A stretch of 64,000 nucleotides of DNA from Massilia sp. KIM (GCF_002007115.1 NZ_MVAD01000001.1:1860001-1924000); one strand, 5' to 3'; shown: positions 15,764 to 26,304, numbered from the stretch's first letter. Notes: a model not told the origin generated them from the letters alone. Numbers and translations are program-made.

Positions 15764-17698
15764 TCAGTGCTTCAGGTATTTGTCGAGGAAGGCCAGGATC
15801 TTCGCGCTGGCCTCGGCCTGGTTCTTCTTCTTCGAGAAACCGTGACCCTCGTCCGGGAACACGATGTACTCCACCGGCACCTGGCGCTTGCGCACCGCCT
15901 CCACGATCTCGTCGCTCTCGACCTTGATCACGCGCGGGTCGTTGGCGCCCTGGATCACCAGCAGCGGCTTGCGGATCTTATCGGCGTGGAACAGCGGCGA
16001 GGTCGCGGTCAGGAAGTCCTTGTCCTTCACCGGGTCGCCGATCTCGTCGTACAGGGCCTTGCGCTGGGCTTCCCAATACGGAGGGATGCTCTCCAGCGTG
16101 CGGATCCAGTTGCTGACCCCGAAGATGTCGATGCCGACCTTGAAGGCCTCGGGCCGGAAGGCCAGCGCCGCCAGCGTCATGTAGCCGCCATAGCTGCCGC
16201 CCATGATGCCGATCCGTTCCGGATCGATGTAGCCCTGGCTGGCCAGCCAGGTCTTGGCCTCGACGCAGTCCCACAGCGGTTCCAGGCCGTGCTTGCGGTC
16301 GTCGGCGCGGAAGAAGGTCTTGCCATAGCCCGAGCTGCCGCGGTTGTTGATGCCCAGGACCGCGTAGCCGTGGTTGACCAGGTACTGGATCTGGGCGTTA
16401 TAGCCGCGCATGGTCTGTCCGCCCGGCCCTCCGTGCACGAAGACCACGGCCGGCACCTTGGCCGAGGGCGAGGCGCCCTTCGGCTTGTAGTAGATCGAGG
16501 GGATGACCATGCCGTCGAAGGAGCGGAAGCGCACCACTTCGGCCTCGACCAGGTCGTCCGGGTCGATGTCCTTGCTCAGGCTGCGCGTGAGCTGGGTGGT
16601 CTTGCCGTTCCTGAAGTCGTGCACGTAGAGATTGTTGGGCGAGCGGTCGCCGTTCAGGTAGAAGGCCATCAGCTTGCCGCTCGCGGAGAAGCTCACCTGG
16701 CGCAGCTCGCCGCCCGGCAGCCTGGGCATGGCCACCGGCTTGCCGTCCTCATGGACGCGCACGTCGATGCTGCCGTCGCGGTTCACCACGCTGACCCGGT
16801 GCCGGCCGTTGCGGGAATAATCGGTGCCCAGCAGGTCCCAGTCCGCCTTCGCGACTTCCTCCACCTTCCCGCTGGCCAGGTCGTAGGCCAGGATGCGCGC
16901 GAACTCGCCCTCGGCGTTGCTGGTGTAGAGCAGGCGCTTCGATTCGGGGTCGAAGCTCGCCGCCGAGTGGCTGGCCGGCCCGGTGTGCGGCGTGACATGG
17001 CGCATCTCGCGCGTCTTCAGGTTGACCACGTAGACGTCGCTGTCCGAGGTGGTGTTCGGCTTGTCCAGCGCCAGCCACTGGCCGTCGCGGCTGATGGCGG
17101 AGACCTGCATGCCGCTCTCGTTGCGGTAGACCATCTGGCGCGCGTAGGTGCCGGCGTCATAGAGGTAGACGTCGAAGAACTTCGGATCGCGCTCATTGGT
17201 GGCGAGGTAGAAGCCGCTGCCGTCCGGGCGCCAGCCGGCGAAGAGCGCACGGTGCTTGTCGCCCGGCGTCAGGTCGCGCTCGGTGCCGTCGAGTTCACGC
17301 ACGTAGACGTGGTGCAGTTCGTTGCCTCCCTGGTCGCGCCGGAACAGGACCCGGTCGTCGTTGTAGAAATAGCCGATCGCATAGGTGCTGTCGGTGGTGG
17401 ACCTGGTCAGCGCGCGCGGCGCGCCGCCGCCCACCGGCATCGTGTAGACGTTGAAGATGCCGGTCTCGTTGCTGCTGAACAGGATCTGCTTCTCGTCCTT
17501 GCTGAAGGTGGCGCCCGTCACCGAGGTCGTCGCCATGAACTGCTCGATCGTGTAGCGCTTGGGCGCCTTCTTGGCGCTCTTGGCGTTTTTCGCCGCCGGC
17601 GCCTTGGCCGGCGCTTCTGCCGCGTGGAGGGGTAGGACAAGGGCGCCGGCGAGGAAGGCGAGCAGGGAAAGACGCAAGGCGGGACGGGACGAGGGCAT
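15764..17698 (-). CDS. S9 family peptidase (prolyl oligopeptidase/DPP-type), secreted
   Basis: The 644-residue enzyme has a signal peptide (LLAFLAGALVLPLHAAEA), an Ala/Lys-rich linker, a beta-propeller of WD/PD40-like blades (about 50-400) and a C-terminal alpha/beta-hydrolase. The catalytic triad is visible: Ser502 in GGSYGG, Asp587 in GANDPRV and His619 in DEGHGF. It would cleave short peptides in the periplasm or outside the cell. ATG 17698 is chosen because AGGAG lies 5 nt upstream and the signal peptide begins there; an upstream in-frame start lacks both. Exact specificity (acylaminoacyl or dipeptidyl) cannot be told. Confidence 0.92.
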   Translation of the reverse strand: MPSSRPALRLSLLAFLAGALVLPLHAAEAPAKAPAAKNAKSAKKAPKRYTIEQFMATTSVTGATFSKDEKQILFSSNETGIFNVYTMPVGGGAPRALTRSTTDSTYAIGYFYNDDRVLFRRDQGGNELHHVYVRELDGTERDLTPGDKHRALFAGWRPDGSGFYLATNERDPKFFDVYLYDAGTYARQMVYRNESGMQVSAISRDGQWLALDKPNTTSDSDVYVVNLKTREMRHVTPHTGPASHSAASFDPESKRLLYTSNAEGEFARILAYDLASGKVEEVAKADWDLLGTDYSRNGRHRVSVVNRDGSIDVRVHEDGKPVAMPRLPGGELRQVSFSASGKLMAFYLNGDRSPNNLYVHDFRNGKTTQLTRSLSKDIDPDDLVEAEVVRFRSFDGMVIPSIYYKPKGASPSAKVPAVVFVHGGPGGQTMRGYNAQIQYLVNHGYAVLGINNRGSSGYGKTFFRADDRKHGLEPLWDCVEAKTWLASQGYIDPERIGIMGGSYGGYMTLAALAFRPEAFKVGIDIFGVSNWIRTLESIPPYWEAQRKALYDEIGDPVKDKDFLTATSPLFHADKIRKPLLVIQGANDPRVIKVESDEIVEAVRKRQVPVEYIVFPDEGHGFSKKKNQAEASAKILAFLDKYLKH

Positions 17699-17793
17699 GA
17701 ATGCTCCTGAGGGAAAGGGATGGGAACAGCCGTCCGAGTGTTGCAAAGCCCTCAACATGTGTCAATAGCCGGGAAACCGGTTATGCTCTCGCC

Positions 17794-18474
17794 ATGATCG
17801 ACCTCCCCACCCTGCAGGCCGCCGCGTTCAAGGCCGAACTGGCCGCCAGCCGCCAGCTGGCCGCGCGCGCCAAGATCAGCTTCGCCAGCGCCCTGCAGCA
17901 CACCTTGCGCCTGCGCGCCGGCGCCGCCGGACTGGAACAGCTGCTGGCCAGCCGCCAGGCCGAACGCGCGCATGCGCAGCAGCGCGCCGAAGTGCGCGCC
18001 GCCGCCGCCCAGGCGTCGCGCCAGCGCCGCGCAAGCACGTCGACGGCCGCCTGGCAGGCCTGGTTCGACGGCTCGGCGCGTCCCAATCCGGGCCGCTGCA
18101 CCATCGGCGCGGTGCTGACCGGCCCTGAAGGACAGCGGATCGCCATCTCGCAGGACGCCGGCCACGGCAACAGCAGCGAAGCGGAGTACCGCGCGCTGAT
18201 CGCGCTGCTGCGCGCAGCCGTGCTGCACGGCGCCGCCGGGCTCGCGATCCACGGCGACAGCCAGGTCGTGATCGACGACGTGAACGCGCCCGAACCCGCC
18301 GCCGCGCCGTCCCTGCGCAGCTACCGCAAAGAAGCGCGCGCCCTGCTCGCGCGCCTGCCCGGCGCCCGCCTGGTCTGGGTGCCGCGCCATAAGAACCTCG
18401 ACGCCGACGCGCTCTCCCGGCGCGCCGCCCTCTTTCCCAGCCCCGACACCACGGAAACGGAATACCCCGCATGA
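17794..18474 (+). CDS. Type I RNase H-like protein with N-terminal extension
   Basis: The 226-residue protein has an Ala/Arg-rich helical N-terminal region (about 1-88) and an RNase HI fold after it. The acidic catalytic set is present: Asp in FDGSARPNPG, Glu in SEAEYRAL, Asp in HGDSQVV and Asp in KNLDADALS. It should cleave RNA in RNA-DNA hybrids. It resembles the shorter RNase H paralogues found beside housekeeping rnhA rather than rnhA itself. It is the first of four genes joined by ATGA overlaps or short gaps (HD hydrolase, MFS, DMT). Confidence 0.85.
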   Translation: MIDLPTLQAAAFKAELAASRQLAARAKISFASALQHTLRLRAGAAGLEQLLASRQAERAHAQQRAEVRAAAAQASRQRRASTSTAAWQAWFDGSARPNPGRCTIGAVLTGPEGQRIAISQDAGHGNSSEAEYRALIALLRAAVLHGAAGLAIHGDSQVVIDDVNAPEPAAAPSLRSYRKEARALLARLPGARLVWVPRHKNLDADALSRRAALFPSPDTTETEYPA

Positions 18475-19142
18475 CAGAAGTCCCGCAAGACCTGGCCGGC
18501 TGGCGCACCAAGCTGGCCGCCCTGGCCGCCGGCGCCGCCGGCAACGACGGCGCCCACGACGCCAACCACCTCGACCGCGTGTGGCGCAACGCCCAGGCCC
18601 TGTTGCCCCACCATCCCGAAGCCGACAAGCTGGTGGTGCTGGCCGCCTGCTACCTGCACGACCTGGTCAACCTGCCCAAGAACCATCCCGAGCGCGCCCA
18701 GGCTTCGCGCCGCTCGGCGCAACTCGCGCGCCATCAGCTGGGATGGATGGGCTTCCCCGCCGACAAGCTGGACGCGGTGGCCCATGCGATCGAGGCGCAC
18801 AGCTTCTCGGCCGCGATTCCCGCCGAGAGCATCGAAGCCAGGATCGTCCAGGACGCCGACCGCCTCGACGCCCTCGGCGCCGTCGGCCTGGCGCGCATGT
18901 TCTACATCGCCGGCATGATGGGCAGCAGCCTGGCCCATCCGGACGACCCGCTGGCCGAGCGCCGCGCCGCCGACGACAAGTCCTATTCGCTCGACCATAT
19001 CGCGGTCAAGCTGGCGACCTTGCCGGGCAAGATGCAGACCGAGGGCGGCCGCAAGCTCGGGCTGGAGCGTCTGGCGTATCTCGAATCCTTCCGCGCGGCC
19101 TTCGCCGCCGAATGGCTGGGCAAGCCGACCGGAGAAGCTTGA
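18471..19142 (+). CDS. HD-domain phosphohydrolase (YedJ-like)
   Basis: The 223-residue protein carries the HD superfamily metal ligands: His in HDANHLDRVW, His-Asp in CYLHDLVN and Asp in QDADRLDALG. These proteins hydrolyse phosphomonoesters or nucleotides; the substrate is unknown. The ATG overlaps the RNase H stop by 4 bp, indicating coupled translation. It is cytoplasmic. Confidence 0.88.
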   Translation: MTEVPQDLAGWRTKLAALAAGAAGNDGAHDANHLDRVWRNAQALLPHHPEADKLVVLAACYLHDLVNLPKNHPERAQASRRSAQLARHQLGWMGFPADKLDAVAHAIEAHSFSAAIPAESIEARIVQDADRLDALGAVGLARMFYIAGMMGSSLAHPDDPLAERRAADDKSYSLDHIAVKLATLPGKMQTEGGRKLGLERLAYLESFRAAFAAEWLGKPTGEA

Positions 19143-19198
19143 TTCTTGCCTCTTCAGCAATGCTAAGATAGGCGGACCGCAACCCGCCCGAGGTGTCC

Positions 19199-20434
19199 AT
19201 GTCCAGTCCGACCACGCTTGAGAAGTCCAGCACCTGGAGCCTGAACTTCGTCCTGGTCTGCATCTTCATCGACATGCTCGGCATTGGCCTGATCGTCCCC
19301 GTGATGCCCCTGATGGTGGGCCAGTTCGTCGAAGGCAAGGAGCAACAGGCCCTGTGGTTCGGGGTGCTGGCCACCACCTTCGGCCTGCTGCAGTTCCTGT
19401 GCATGCCGGCCCTCGGCGCGCTGAGCGACCGCATCGGCCGCCGGCCGGTGCTGCTGTATTCGATGGGCGGGATGGCCCTCAACTTCCTGATCACCGCCTG
19501 GGCGCCCAGCCTGGCCTGGCTGTTCGTCGGCCGCATCATCGGCGGCATGTCCTCGGCCAGCATGTCGGTGGCCTCGGCCTACGCCTCCGACATCTCGACC
19601 CACGAGAACCGCGCCAAGAGCTTCGGCAAGATCGGCGCCGCCTTCGGCCTGGGCTTCATCTGCGGCCCGATGCTGGGCGGCCTGCTGGGCGACGCCGGCC
19701 TGCACCTGCCCTTCTACGTGGCGGCCGCGCTGTCCTTCGCCAACCTGGTGTACGGCTGGTTCATGGTGCCCGAGTCGCTGCCGCCCGGCCGGCGCGCGCC
19801 GCTCAAGCTGGCGCGCCTGAATCCCCTCGCCGCCCTGCTGCGCCTGGTGGGCCGGCGCGACATCCGCGGCCTGGTGGTGGTCTTCACCCTGGTCACCTTC
19901 GCCCAGATGATGCTGCAATCGACCTGGGTGCTGTACACCACCTTCCGCTTTGACTGGACGCCGCGCGACAACGGCATCGCCATGTTCTGCGTCGGCCTGG
20001 CGTCGGCCGTGGTGCAGGCCGGACTGCTGGCCTTCCTGATCCGGCGTCTTGGCGAGGTGCGCCTGGCCCTGCTGGGCCTGGCCTCGGGCGCGGTGACCTA
20101 CATGCTGTACGGCCTGGCCACGCGCGGCTGGATGATGTACGTCTTCATCCTGTGCAACCTGCTGGCCTTCGCCGCCGGGCCGGCCCTGCAGGGCATCGTG
20201 TCCAAGGCCACGCCGCCCGAGCAGCAGGGCGAACTGATGGGCTCCCTGCAATCGATCAGCAGCCTGGGCGTGATCGTCACCCCGCTGGTCGGCACGGCCA
20301 TCCTGGGCGCCGCCAGCCACCTGCCGGCGAACGACTGGCGGATCGGCAGCACCTTCTTCCTGTGCGCGGCCATGCAGGTGGTGGCGATCTTCGTCGCGCG
20401 GCGTTACTTCCGCGCCCACCGCGCCGCCGCATGA
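19199..20434 (+). CDS. MFS transporter, TetA/TCR-like
   Basis: The 411-residue protein has 12 predicted hydrophobic helices. The MFS motif A appears after helix 2 ([14 protein letters not shown]), and the [13 protein letters not shown] motif C region follows in helix 5, the pattern of 12-TMS drug:H+ antiporters of the tetracycline-efflux group. ATG 19199 is preferred over GTG 19193, since GAGG lies 5 nt upstream of the ATG. It is followed by an EamA transporter whose start overlaps its stop. Substrate unknown. Confidence 0.88.
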   Translation: MSSPTTLEKSSTWSLNFVLVCIFIDMLGIGLIVPVMPLMVGQFVEGKEQQALWFGVLATTFGLLQFLCMPALGALSDRIGRRPVLLYSMGGMALNFLITAWAPSLAWLFVGRIIGGMSSASMSVASAYASDISTHENRAKSFGKIGAAFGLGFICGPMLGGLLGDAGLHLPFYVAAALSFANLVYGWFMVPESLPPGRRAPLKLARLNPLAALLRLVGRRDIRGLVVVFTLVTFAQMMLQSTWVLYTTFRFDWTPRDNGIAMFCVGLASAVVQAGLLAFLIRRLGEVRLALLGLASGAVTYMLYGLATRGWMMYVFILCNLLAFAAGPALQGIVSKATPPEQQGELMGSLQSISSLGVIVTPLVGTAILGAASHLPANDWRIGSTFFLCAAMQVVAIFVARRYFRAHRAAA

Positions 20435-21264
20435 GCGGCGCGGTGCTGGCCGCCGTGCTGTGCGCCGCCCTGCTGCACGCCGCCTGGAACGCGGCGATCA
20501 AGACCGAAGCCGACAAGCTGCTCGCCACCCTCGCCGTCACCAGCGGCGCCGCCCTGCTGGGTGCAGCAGCCCTGCCCTTCCTGCCCGCCCCCGCGGCGGC
20601 GAGCTGGCCCTTCATCGCCGCGTCCAGCCTGCTCCAGGTGGCCTACTACCTGCTGCTGTCGGCCACTTACCGCGAGACCGACATCAGCCACGCCTATCCC
20701 TTGATGCGCGGCGCCGCGCCGGTGCTGGTGGCGCTCGCCAACGCGGGCAACGAAGCCCTGCAGCCGGCGCAGGTGCTGGCGATCGGCCTGGTATGCGCCG
20801 GCGGGCTGGTGATCTTCCTCGGCGGCGGCGGCCTGCGCGCGCGCCGTCGCGGCACGGCGCTGGCGCTGGCGACGGCGCTGGTGATCGCCGCCTACACCCT
20901 GGTCGACGGCCTCGGCGTGCGCCGTTCGGGCGCCCCGGCGGCCTACACCGCCTGGCTGTTCCTGCTCACCGGGGTGCTCGCCCCGCTCGCCTGCCGGCGC
21001 CGGGCCGGCGGGCGCCTCGCGGCCTATCTTGCGGCCAGGCCGCTGGTCGCCCTCGGCGGCGGGGCGGCGACTGCCGCTTCCTACGGCATCGCGCTGTGGG
21101 CCATGACCCTGGCGCCGGTTGCGGTGGTGGCCGCGCTGCGCGAGACCTCGATCGTCTTCGCCGTGGCCATCGCCGCCTGGGTGCTGCGTGAGCGCGTCGC
21201 GCGCGAACGCATCGCCGGCGCGCTCCTGATCGCCGCCGGCGCGGCCGCCCTGCGCCTGGGCTGA
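20431..21264 (+). CDS. EamA/DMT superfamily transporter
   Basis: The 277-residue protein has about ten hydrophobic helices in two EamA halves, with the LLHAAWNAAIK start and ALRETSIVFAVAIAAWVLRER signature split over the second half. It exports or imports small metabolites; substrate unknown. The start overlaps the MFS stop (ATGA). It ends 4 bp before the convergent TonB-receptor stop, so the two messages overlap at their 3' ends. Confidence 0.88.
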   Translation: MSGAVLAAVLCAALLHAAWNAAIKTEADKLLATLAVTSGAALLGAAALPFLPAPAAASWPFIAASSLLQVAYYLLLSATYRETDISHAYPLMRGAAPVLVALANAGNEALQPAQVLAIGLVCAGGLVIFLGGGGLRARRRGTALALATALVIAAYTLVDGLGVRRSGAPAAYTAWLFLLTGVLAPLACRRRAGGRLAAYLAARPLVALGGGAATAASYGIALWAMTLAPVAVVAALRETSIVFAVAIAAWVLRERVARERIAGALLIAAGAAALRLG

Positions 21265-21268
21265 GGCC

Positions 21269-23428
21269 TCAGAACGTCATTTCCAGGTTGGCGCGCAGCG
21301 ACACGCTTTTCGGATAATGCCAGCCGCGCTTCTCGACGCCGGAGGCCGGATCGGCATAAGTCAGGTCCCAGGCGTTGGCTTCGGCCAGCAGGTTGGCGGC
21401 GCTCAGCCGCAGCAGGAGCTTCGGATTGAAGGTCCAGGCGGCGTAGGCTTCGAGCTCGGTGTGGGCGTAGCGGTAGAAAGTGCGGTTCGCCGTCACCCGG
21501 ATCCGGCCGCCGCGCCGGTGCGCCAGGCTGGCGCCGGCCGCCAGCGGCCCCGTCTTGTAGTCGAGGCCGAGGTTGGCCGACAAGGGGATCTGCTGCTCCA
21601 TGCGGTTGTCCGGCCCCGGCACCGAATCGACCTCGGACCAATGGCGGCTGACGCTGGCCCGCAGCTCGATCGCCGGCGCGTCCTCCAGCAGCGCCTTGAG
21701 CGGGAACCTAGTCTCGAGCTCGAGGCTGCGCAGGCTCGCGCGGTCCTCGTTGACCGGCGTGAAGATCCAGCGCAGGCCGTCGAAGTAGATGCGGTTGCTG
21801 GTGTAGTCCTCGATGCGCCGCAGCGAGCCGCTGAGCGAGACCATGGCGCCTTCGGCCCAGTAGTGCTCCCAGGCGGCGTCGAGGCCCCAGGCCAGTTCCG
21901 GCTTGAGGTTCGGATTGCCCTGGTAATCGGCTTCGGTGGCGCTGTTGTTCTCCCAGGCGGAGCGGCGCGGCACGATGCTGTCCAGTTCCGGCGCCTTGTA
22001 GGTGCGGCTCAGGGCCAGGCGCAGCTGGTCGGACCTGCCCTCTTCGCCCGGCAGCTTCCACAGGGTCTGCACGATCGGGCTCAGCACGCTGGAGCGCACC
22101 GTGGTCGGCACCACGCTGCTGCCGATCACCCGGGTGCGCACGCCCTCCCAGCGCGTGCCCAGGTAGACCGAGAGCCGCGGGTTGAGGGTCCACTCGTCCT
22201 GCACGTAGAGCGCGGCGCGGCCGATCCGGGCGCGGAAGTCTTCGTCCAGCAAGAAGCCCGGCGGGAACACCCGCACCCGGTCGCGCTCGGCGCGGATGTC
22301 GGAACTGGCGCTGAACCCGAGGTCCCAGCCCAGCGCCAGCAGATGGCCGCCGTCCAGGGTGCGCGTGGCCTTGCCGGTCGACTTCAGGCCGCGCACGTGG
22401 CTGTCGGACAGCGTGCTGCCGTCGCTCTCGGGCTCGCCGGCGGCGTCCCTGCCGAGGCGCCACACGAACATCTTGCGCGAAGACCACTCGGCGCTCAGCT
22501 TGGCCTCCAACTTGGTGCCGGAAGCCAGGCTGCGGGTCCAGTCCAGGCTGGTCTTGAGCAGGCGGTCATCGAACTCGCCATGGGTGTGCAGGTCCGGCGC
22601 CTGCGGCGGCGCGCCCAGGTAGGTCGTGATGCGGGCGTGGCCGTGGTTGCGGAAGCTGCTGCTGTTGAACAGGGTTTCCCAGGCGAGCGTATCACCGTCT
22701 TCCAGGGTCCAGTTGATGCGCGGGCTCAGGTTGAGCCGGTTCATGCTGCCATGTTCCGGCGTGTAGGTGGTGCGCAGCAGGTCGGTCACGCCGTCAGGCC
22801 GCACATTCTCCTGGTAGCCGCTCCAGTCGCGCGACATGCTGTCGTGGTTGCCGCTGGCCGTGAACGACCAGGATGAGCGCTCGCCGCGCTCGGCCACCTG
22901 GGTGCTGAAGCTGGGGCCATGAAAGTCGCTGGCCAGCAGCTGGCCGAGCTTGAATTCGCGCTCGCGCTTGCGCGGGGTCTTGCGCAGCACGATGTTGATG
23001 GTGCCGGCCACCGATTCGGTCGAGAACTCGGCGGTCGCCACGCGCAGCACTTCGATGCGTTCGATCAGCTCGGGCGCCAGATTGTCGATCGAGAAGCCGG
23101 CCGGGGCGCGTTCGCCGTCCAGCAGGATCTGGGTATAGCCGCCGCCCAGGCCGCGCATACGGATCTCGGTGCTGCGGCCACCCGTGCTGGTGACCGTGAC
23201 CCCGGGAATGCGCTTGAGGACCTCGGCCAGGCTGCCGTCGCCGTAGCGGGCGATGTCCTCGCGCCCGACCACGATGCGGGCGGCCGTGTCGTCGCGGCGC
23301 GGGTCGTAGGCGCCGCCCTTCACCTCCACCTGCTGGACACCAGCCTTGACGCCCTGGTCCTGGGCGGATGCCTGGGCGCAGAGCCCGGCCACGAGTACTG
23401 CCAGAAAACGCGGATAAGGCAAGGCCAT
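21269..23428 (-). CDS. TonB-dependent outer-membrane receptor
   Basis: The 719-residue protein has a signal peptide (MALPYPRFLAVLVAGLCAQASA), a plug domain (LAEVLKRIPGVTVTS, TEIRMRGLGGGYTQILLDG) and a 22-strand-type beta-barrel ending in aromatic Phe. It imports a siderophore, cofactor or sugar using TonB energy. The ligand is not clear, and no dedicated transporter is next to it. The promoter region has two near-identical 16-bp direct repeats, suggesting specific regulation. Confidence 0.9.
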   Translation of the reverse strand: MALPYPRFLAVLVAGLCAQASAQDQGVKAGVQQVEVKGGAYDPRRDDTAARIVVGREDIARYGDGSLAEVLKRIPGVTVTSTGGRSTEIRMRGLGGGYTQILLDGERAPAGFSIDNLAPELIERIEVLRVATAEFSTESVAGTINIVLRKTPRKREREFKLGQLLASDFHGPSFSTQVAERGERSSWSFTASGNHDSMSRDWSGYQENVRPDGVTDLLRTTYTPEHGSMNRLNLSPRINWTLEDGDTLAWETLFNSSSFRNHGHARITTYLGAPPQAPDLHTHGEFDDRLLKTSLDWTRSLASGTKLEAKLSAEWSSRKMFVWRLGRDAAGEPESDGSTLSDSHVRGLKSTGKATRTLDGGHLLALGWDLGFSASSDIRAERDRVRVFPPGFLLDEDFRARIGRAALYVQDEWTLNPRLSVYLGTRWEGVRTRVIGSSVVPTTVRSSVLSPIVQTLWKLPGEEGRSDQLRLALSRTYKAPELDSIVPRRSAWENNSATEADYQGNPNLKPELAWGLDAAWEHYWAEGAMVSLSGSLRRIEDYTSNRIYFDGLRWIFTPVNEDRASLRSLELETRFPLKALLEDAPAIELRASVSRHWSEVDSVPGPDNRMEQQIPLSANLGLDYKTGPLAAGASLAHRRGGRIRVTANRTFYRYAHTELEAYAAWTFNPKLLLRLSAANLLAEANAWDLTYADPASGVEKRGWHYPKSVSLRANLEMTF

Positions 23429-23743
23429 GCTCTACTCTCCAGAAATAGTTGTTCAAATTGTGAGAACGACTATATTCCACAGAATAGCAATGTGTAAACT
23501 ACATTCGGAACATCTTATTGCCACAGCATAGCAATGCCAACTTCCATTACGAAGCAGGATGGACGCGGGCCTTGCCTGGCATGGGGCGGTCCATGCACCC
23601 GGCATGATGCACGCATGACTGGCGAATCCTGTGACCGGCGCACACTGCGGTACACTGCCCCCAGGCTTTCCGATAAACCTGCGTTGCTGTACGTTATCGC
23701 CGCTATAATGCGCCATCGTTTGCAAACCTAGAGGCCTACCAAA
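23429..23743. other. Divergent intergenic region between TonB receptor and psd
   Basis: This 315-bp region holds the AT-rich promoter side of the receptor (23440-23540), the direct repeats, and a TATAAT box at 23704-23709 pointing toward psd. A short ORF in it (23534-23731) has no ribosome binding site and is not believed. Confidence 0.5.
23477..23536. promoter_or_regulatory. Paired direct repeats upstream of the TonB receptor
   Basis: CCACAGAATAGCAATG (23477-23492) and CCACAGCATAGCAATG (23521-23536) match at 15 of 16 positions and start 44 bp apart, about four helical turns. They could be tandem operator sites for an activator or repressor of the receptor gene. No matching regulator is adjacent. 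Confidence 0.5.
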
Positions 23744-24595
23744 GTGTCCCGGATAAAAGTCCTGCCCCAATACGTGCTGCCGAAATCAGCGATCACCAAC
23801 CTGGCCGGCCGCGTCGCGGGCGCCAAGGGCGGCTCCATGACCACCGGACTGATCCGCTGGTTCGTCGGCAAGTACGGCGTCAACATGGACGAGGCGGAAA
23901 ATCCGGACATCGCAAGCTACGCCAGCTTCAACGAGTTCTTCACCCGTCCGCTGCGCCCGGGCGCGCGGCCGCTGGCGGTGGCCGACTTCGTCTGCCCGGT
24001 GGACGGCGCGATCAGCCAGTTCGGCGACATCGACGACCACCACATCTTCCAGGCCAAGGGCCACAAGTTCACCACGGCCGAACTGGTAGGCGGCGACGAG
24101 TCGCTGGCCGCACATTTCCAGCACGGCCACTTCGCCAACCTCTACCTGAGCCCCAAGGATTACCACCGCATCCACATGCCCTGCGACGGGCGGCTGACGC
24201 GCATGATCTACGTGCCGGGCAAGCTGTTCTCGGTGAACCCGACCACCGCGCGCGGCGTGCCGGGCCTGTTCGCGCGCAACGAGCGCGTTGTCTGCGTGTT
24301 CGAGTCCGAAGAGCACGGGCCTTTCGTGATGACCCTGGTGGGCGCGACCATCGTCGGCAGCATGGCCACCGTCTGGCACGGCGTGGTCAATCCGCCGCGC
24401 ATGCCGCGCATCTGCGAGTGGCGCTACGACGACCAGCAGATCGTGCTCAGGAAAGGCGAGGAAATGGGCCGCTTCCTGCTCGGCTCCACCGTGGTGATGC
24501 TGTTCCGCCGCGGCGCCATCGCCTTCGACCCCGACTGGTCGCCCGAGCGCCCGGTGCGCCTGGGCGAGACCATGGGCGACCGCCCGGTCAACTGA
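23744..24595 (+). CDS. psd: Phosphatidylserine decarboxylase proenzyme
   Basis: The 283-residue proenzyme makes phosphatidylethanolamine. The LGST self-cleavage motif is present; Ser248 would become the pyruvoyl group of the alpha chain, with residues 1-247 as beta chain. The catalytic Asp of VDGAISQFG, the His in YHRIHMP and the SVNP segment are also present. Start is GTG 23744, with GAGG 9 nt upstream. It overlaps the convergent LysR gene by 8 bp at its 3' end. Length is normal for the proteobacterial type I family. Confidence 0.95.
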   Translation: MSRIKVLPQYVLPKSAITNLAGRVAGAKGGSMTTGLIRWFVGKYGVNMDEAENPDIASYASFNEFFTRPLRPGARPLAVADFVCPVDGAISQFGDIDDHHIFQAKGHKFTTAELVGGDESLAAHFQHGHFANLYLSPKDYHRIHMPCDGRLTRMIYVPGKLFSVNPTTARGVPGLFARNERVVCVFESEEHGPFVMTLVGATIVGSMATVWHGVVNPPRMPRICEWRYDDQQIVLRKGEEMGRFLLGSTVVMLFRRGAIAFDPDWSPERPVRLGETMGDRPVN

Positions 24596-25550
24596 GCGTT
24601 TCCGGCGTCGCGCCGGCGCCGGTTTCCGGCTCGTACATGGGATGCAGGTGGTGCCCCTTCTCGCGGCACAGGGCGCCGATCATCTCCAGGAAGGCGCGGG
24701 TCTTGGCCGGCATGAGTTTACGGCTCGGGAACACCGCCCAGCCGTTCGAGCCGGGCATCTCCCATTCCGGCAACACGCGCACCAGTTCCCCCGTCTGCAC
24801 ATAGGGCTCGGCGAACAGCACCGAACTGATCGCGATGCCGGAGCCGCGCGCGGCCAGGCGCGCCAGCATGTCCGGCGAATTGGCCAGCATGCGCGCGCTC
24901 AGCGAGCGCTCCCACTTCACTTTTCCGCGCGTCAGGGTCCAGGGCGCTGCCCCGCCGTGCCGGCTCAGGATGCACAGCACCTCGTGCTCGAGCAGGTCGT
25001 CCGGGTGCTCGGGAAAGCCGTGGCGCGCCAGGTAGCCGGGCGAGGCGTACAGGGCCGGCTGCTCCAGCGTGATCGGGCGCGCGCTCAGGGTCGCGTCGTC
25101 CGGCAGGTCGCCCATGCGGATCGCGATGTCGAAGCGCTCCGCTACCAGGTCGACCCGGCGCGGGGTCAGGTCCATCTCGATCGACACCGCCGGATAGGCG
25201 GCCAAAAAACGCGCCACCACGTCGTTCAGGCCGGCGTTGGCGAAATCGGCCGGGGCCGAGATGCGCAGCTTGCCGCTCGGCTGCTGCTGGCGGTGCTGGG
25301 CCAGGGCGCCGGCCGCCTCGACTTCCTCCAGCACGCGGCGCGCGTGCTCGAGCAGGATGGCGCCGAACTCGGTCACCACCAGCTTGCGCGTGGTCCGTTG
25401 CAGCAGGCGCTCGCCGAGGCGCTCCTCGAGCAGCGCCAGGCGGCGCGACACGGTCGACTTGGGCAGGTCCACGCGCTCGGCCGCGCGGCTGAAGCTGCCG
25501 GCCTCGACGATCCGGGCGAAGAGCAGCAGGTCATTCGGTTCTACGTCCAT
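24588..25550 (-). CDS. LysR-family transcriptional regulator
   Basis: The 320-residue protein has an N-terminal winged HTH ([35 protein letters not shown]) and a periplasmic-binding-like effector domain. It is divergent from azoR with about 110 bp between starts, so it most likely controls azoR and perhaps the following pirin gene and itself. Relatives near azoreductase genes respond to electrophiles or quinones; the inducer here is unknown. Confidence 0.92.
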   Translation of the reverse strand: MDVEPNDLLLFARIVEAGSFSRAAERVDLPKSTVSRRLALLEERLGERLLQRTTRKLVVTEFGAILLEHARRVLEEVEAAGALAQHRQQQPSGKLRISAPADFANAGLNDVVARFLAAYPAVSIEMDLTPRRVDLVAERFDIAIRMGDLPDDATLSARPITLEQPALYASPGYLARHGFPEHPDDLLEHEVLCILSRHGGAAPWTLTRGKVKWERSLSARMLANSPDMLARLAARGSGIAISSVLFAEPYVQTGELVRVLPEWEMPGSNGWAVFPSRKLMPAKTRAFLEMIGALCREKGHHLHPMYEPETGAGATPETLS

Positions 25551-25661
25551 GATTGTTCCATTGACGGGAAAATGTTATCCATTCTAACGTCTTCCGCAAT
25601 GATTTTGGGATTGCTAAAGTGTGCTCCATCGAAACTTTTCTTGGAAACGAAGGGACACACC

Positions 25662-26258
25662 ATGAACATCCTGCACATCACCTCCAGCGTCCGCGGCAAT
25701 GATTCGGAATCGACCCGCGTCACCAACCACATCGTGAACAAGCTGCTGGCCTCGAACCCGGGCGCCACCGTGGTGCGCCGCGACTTCGGCGCCAACCCGC
25801 ACCCGCTGCTGGACGGCGCCGCCGTCGGCGCCCTGTTCACCCCGGCCGAACAGCGCAACGCCGAGCAGGCTGCCCGCGTGGCCCTGGACGACGCCCTGAT
25901 CGCCGAAGCCCAGGCCGCCGACGTGATCGTGATCGGCGCCCCGATGTACAACTTCAGCATGCCGGTGCAGCTCAAGGGCTGGTTCGACGCCATCGCCCGC
26001 GCCGGCGTGACCTTCCGCTACACTGAGACCGGCCCGGAAGGCCTGCTGAAGAACAAGAAGGTCTACGTGGCCACCTCGCGCGGCGGTGTCTACCCGACCG
26101 ACGCCGACCCGCAAGTGCCGCAGCTGCGCATGCTGCTGAACTTCCTGGGCATGACCGACCACACCTTCATCTACTCGTCGGGCATGGCAATGGGTCCGGA
26201 CGCGGCCGCCAAAGGCCAGCAGGAAGCCAACGCCGCCATCGACGCAGCGCTGGCATAA
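25662..26258 (+). CDS. azoR: FMN-dependent NADH-azoreductase
   Basis: The 198-residue flavoprotein has the flavodoxin-like fold with [13 protein letters not shown] (FMN phosphate site), [17 protein letters not shown] and SRGGVYP (flavin ring contacts), as in AzoR. It reduces azo dyes and quinones with NADH. AGGG stands 10 nt before the ATG. It is followed after 46 bp by a pirin gene, with an intercistronic hairpin (GCCGCCCC/GGGGCGGC, 26264-26286) between. Confidence 0.93.
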   Translation: MNILHITSSVRGNDSESTRVTNHIVNKLLASNPGATVVRRDFGANPHPLLDGAAVGALFTPAEQRNAEQAARVALDDALIAEAQAADVIVIGAPMYNFSMPVQLKGWFDAIARAGVTFRYTETGPEGLLKNKKVYVATSRGGVYPTDADPQVPQLRMLLNFLGMTDHTFIYSSGMAMGPDAAAKGQQEANAAIDAALA

Positions 26259-26304
26259 TCCACGCCGCCCCAAGGAACGGGGCGGCAACCAACAGGAGAA
26301 TGGC

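Noticed and set aside
23534..23731. A 65-codon ORF between the TonB receptor and psd
   Set aside because: No ribosome binding site; overlaps direct repeats and promoter elements.
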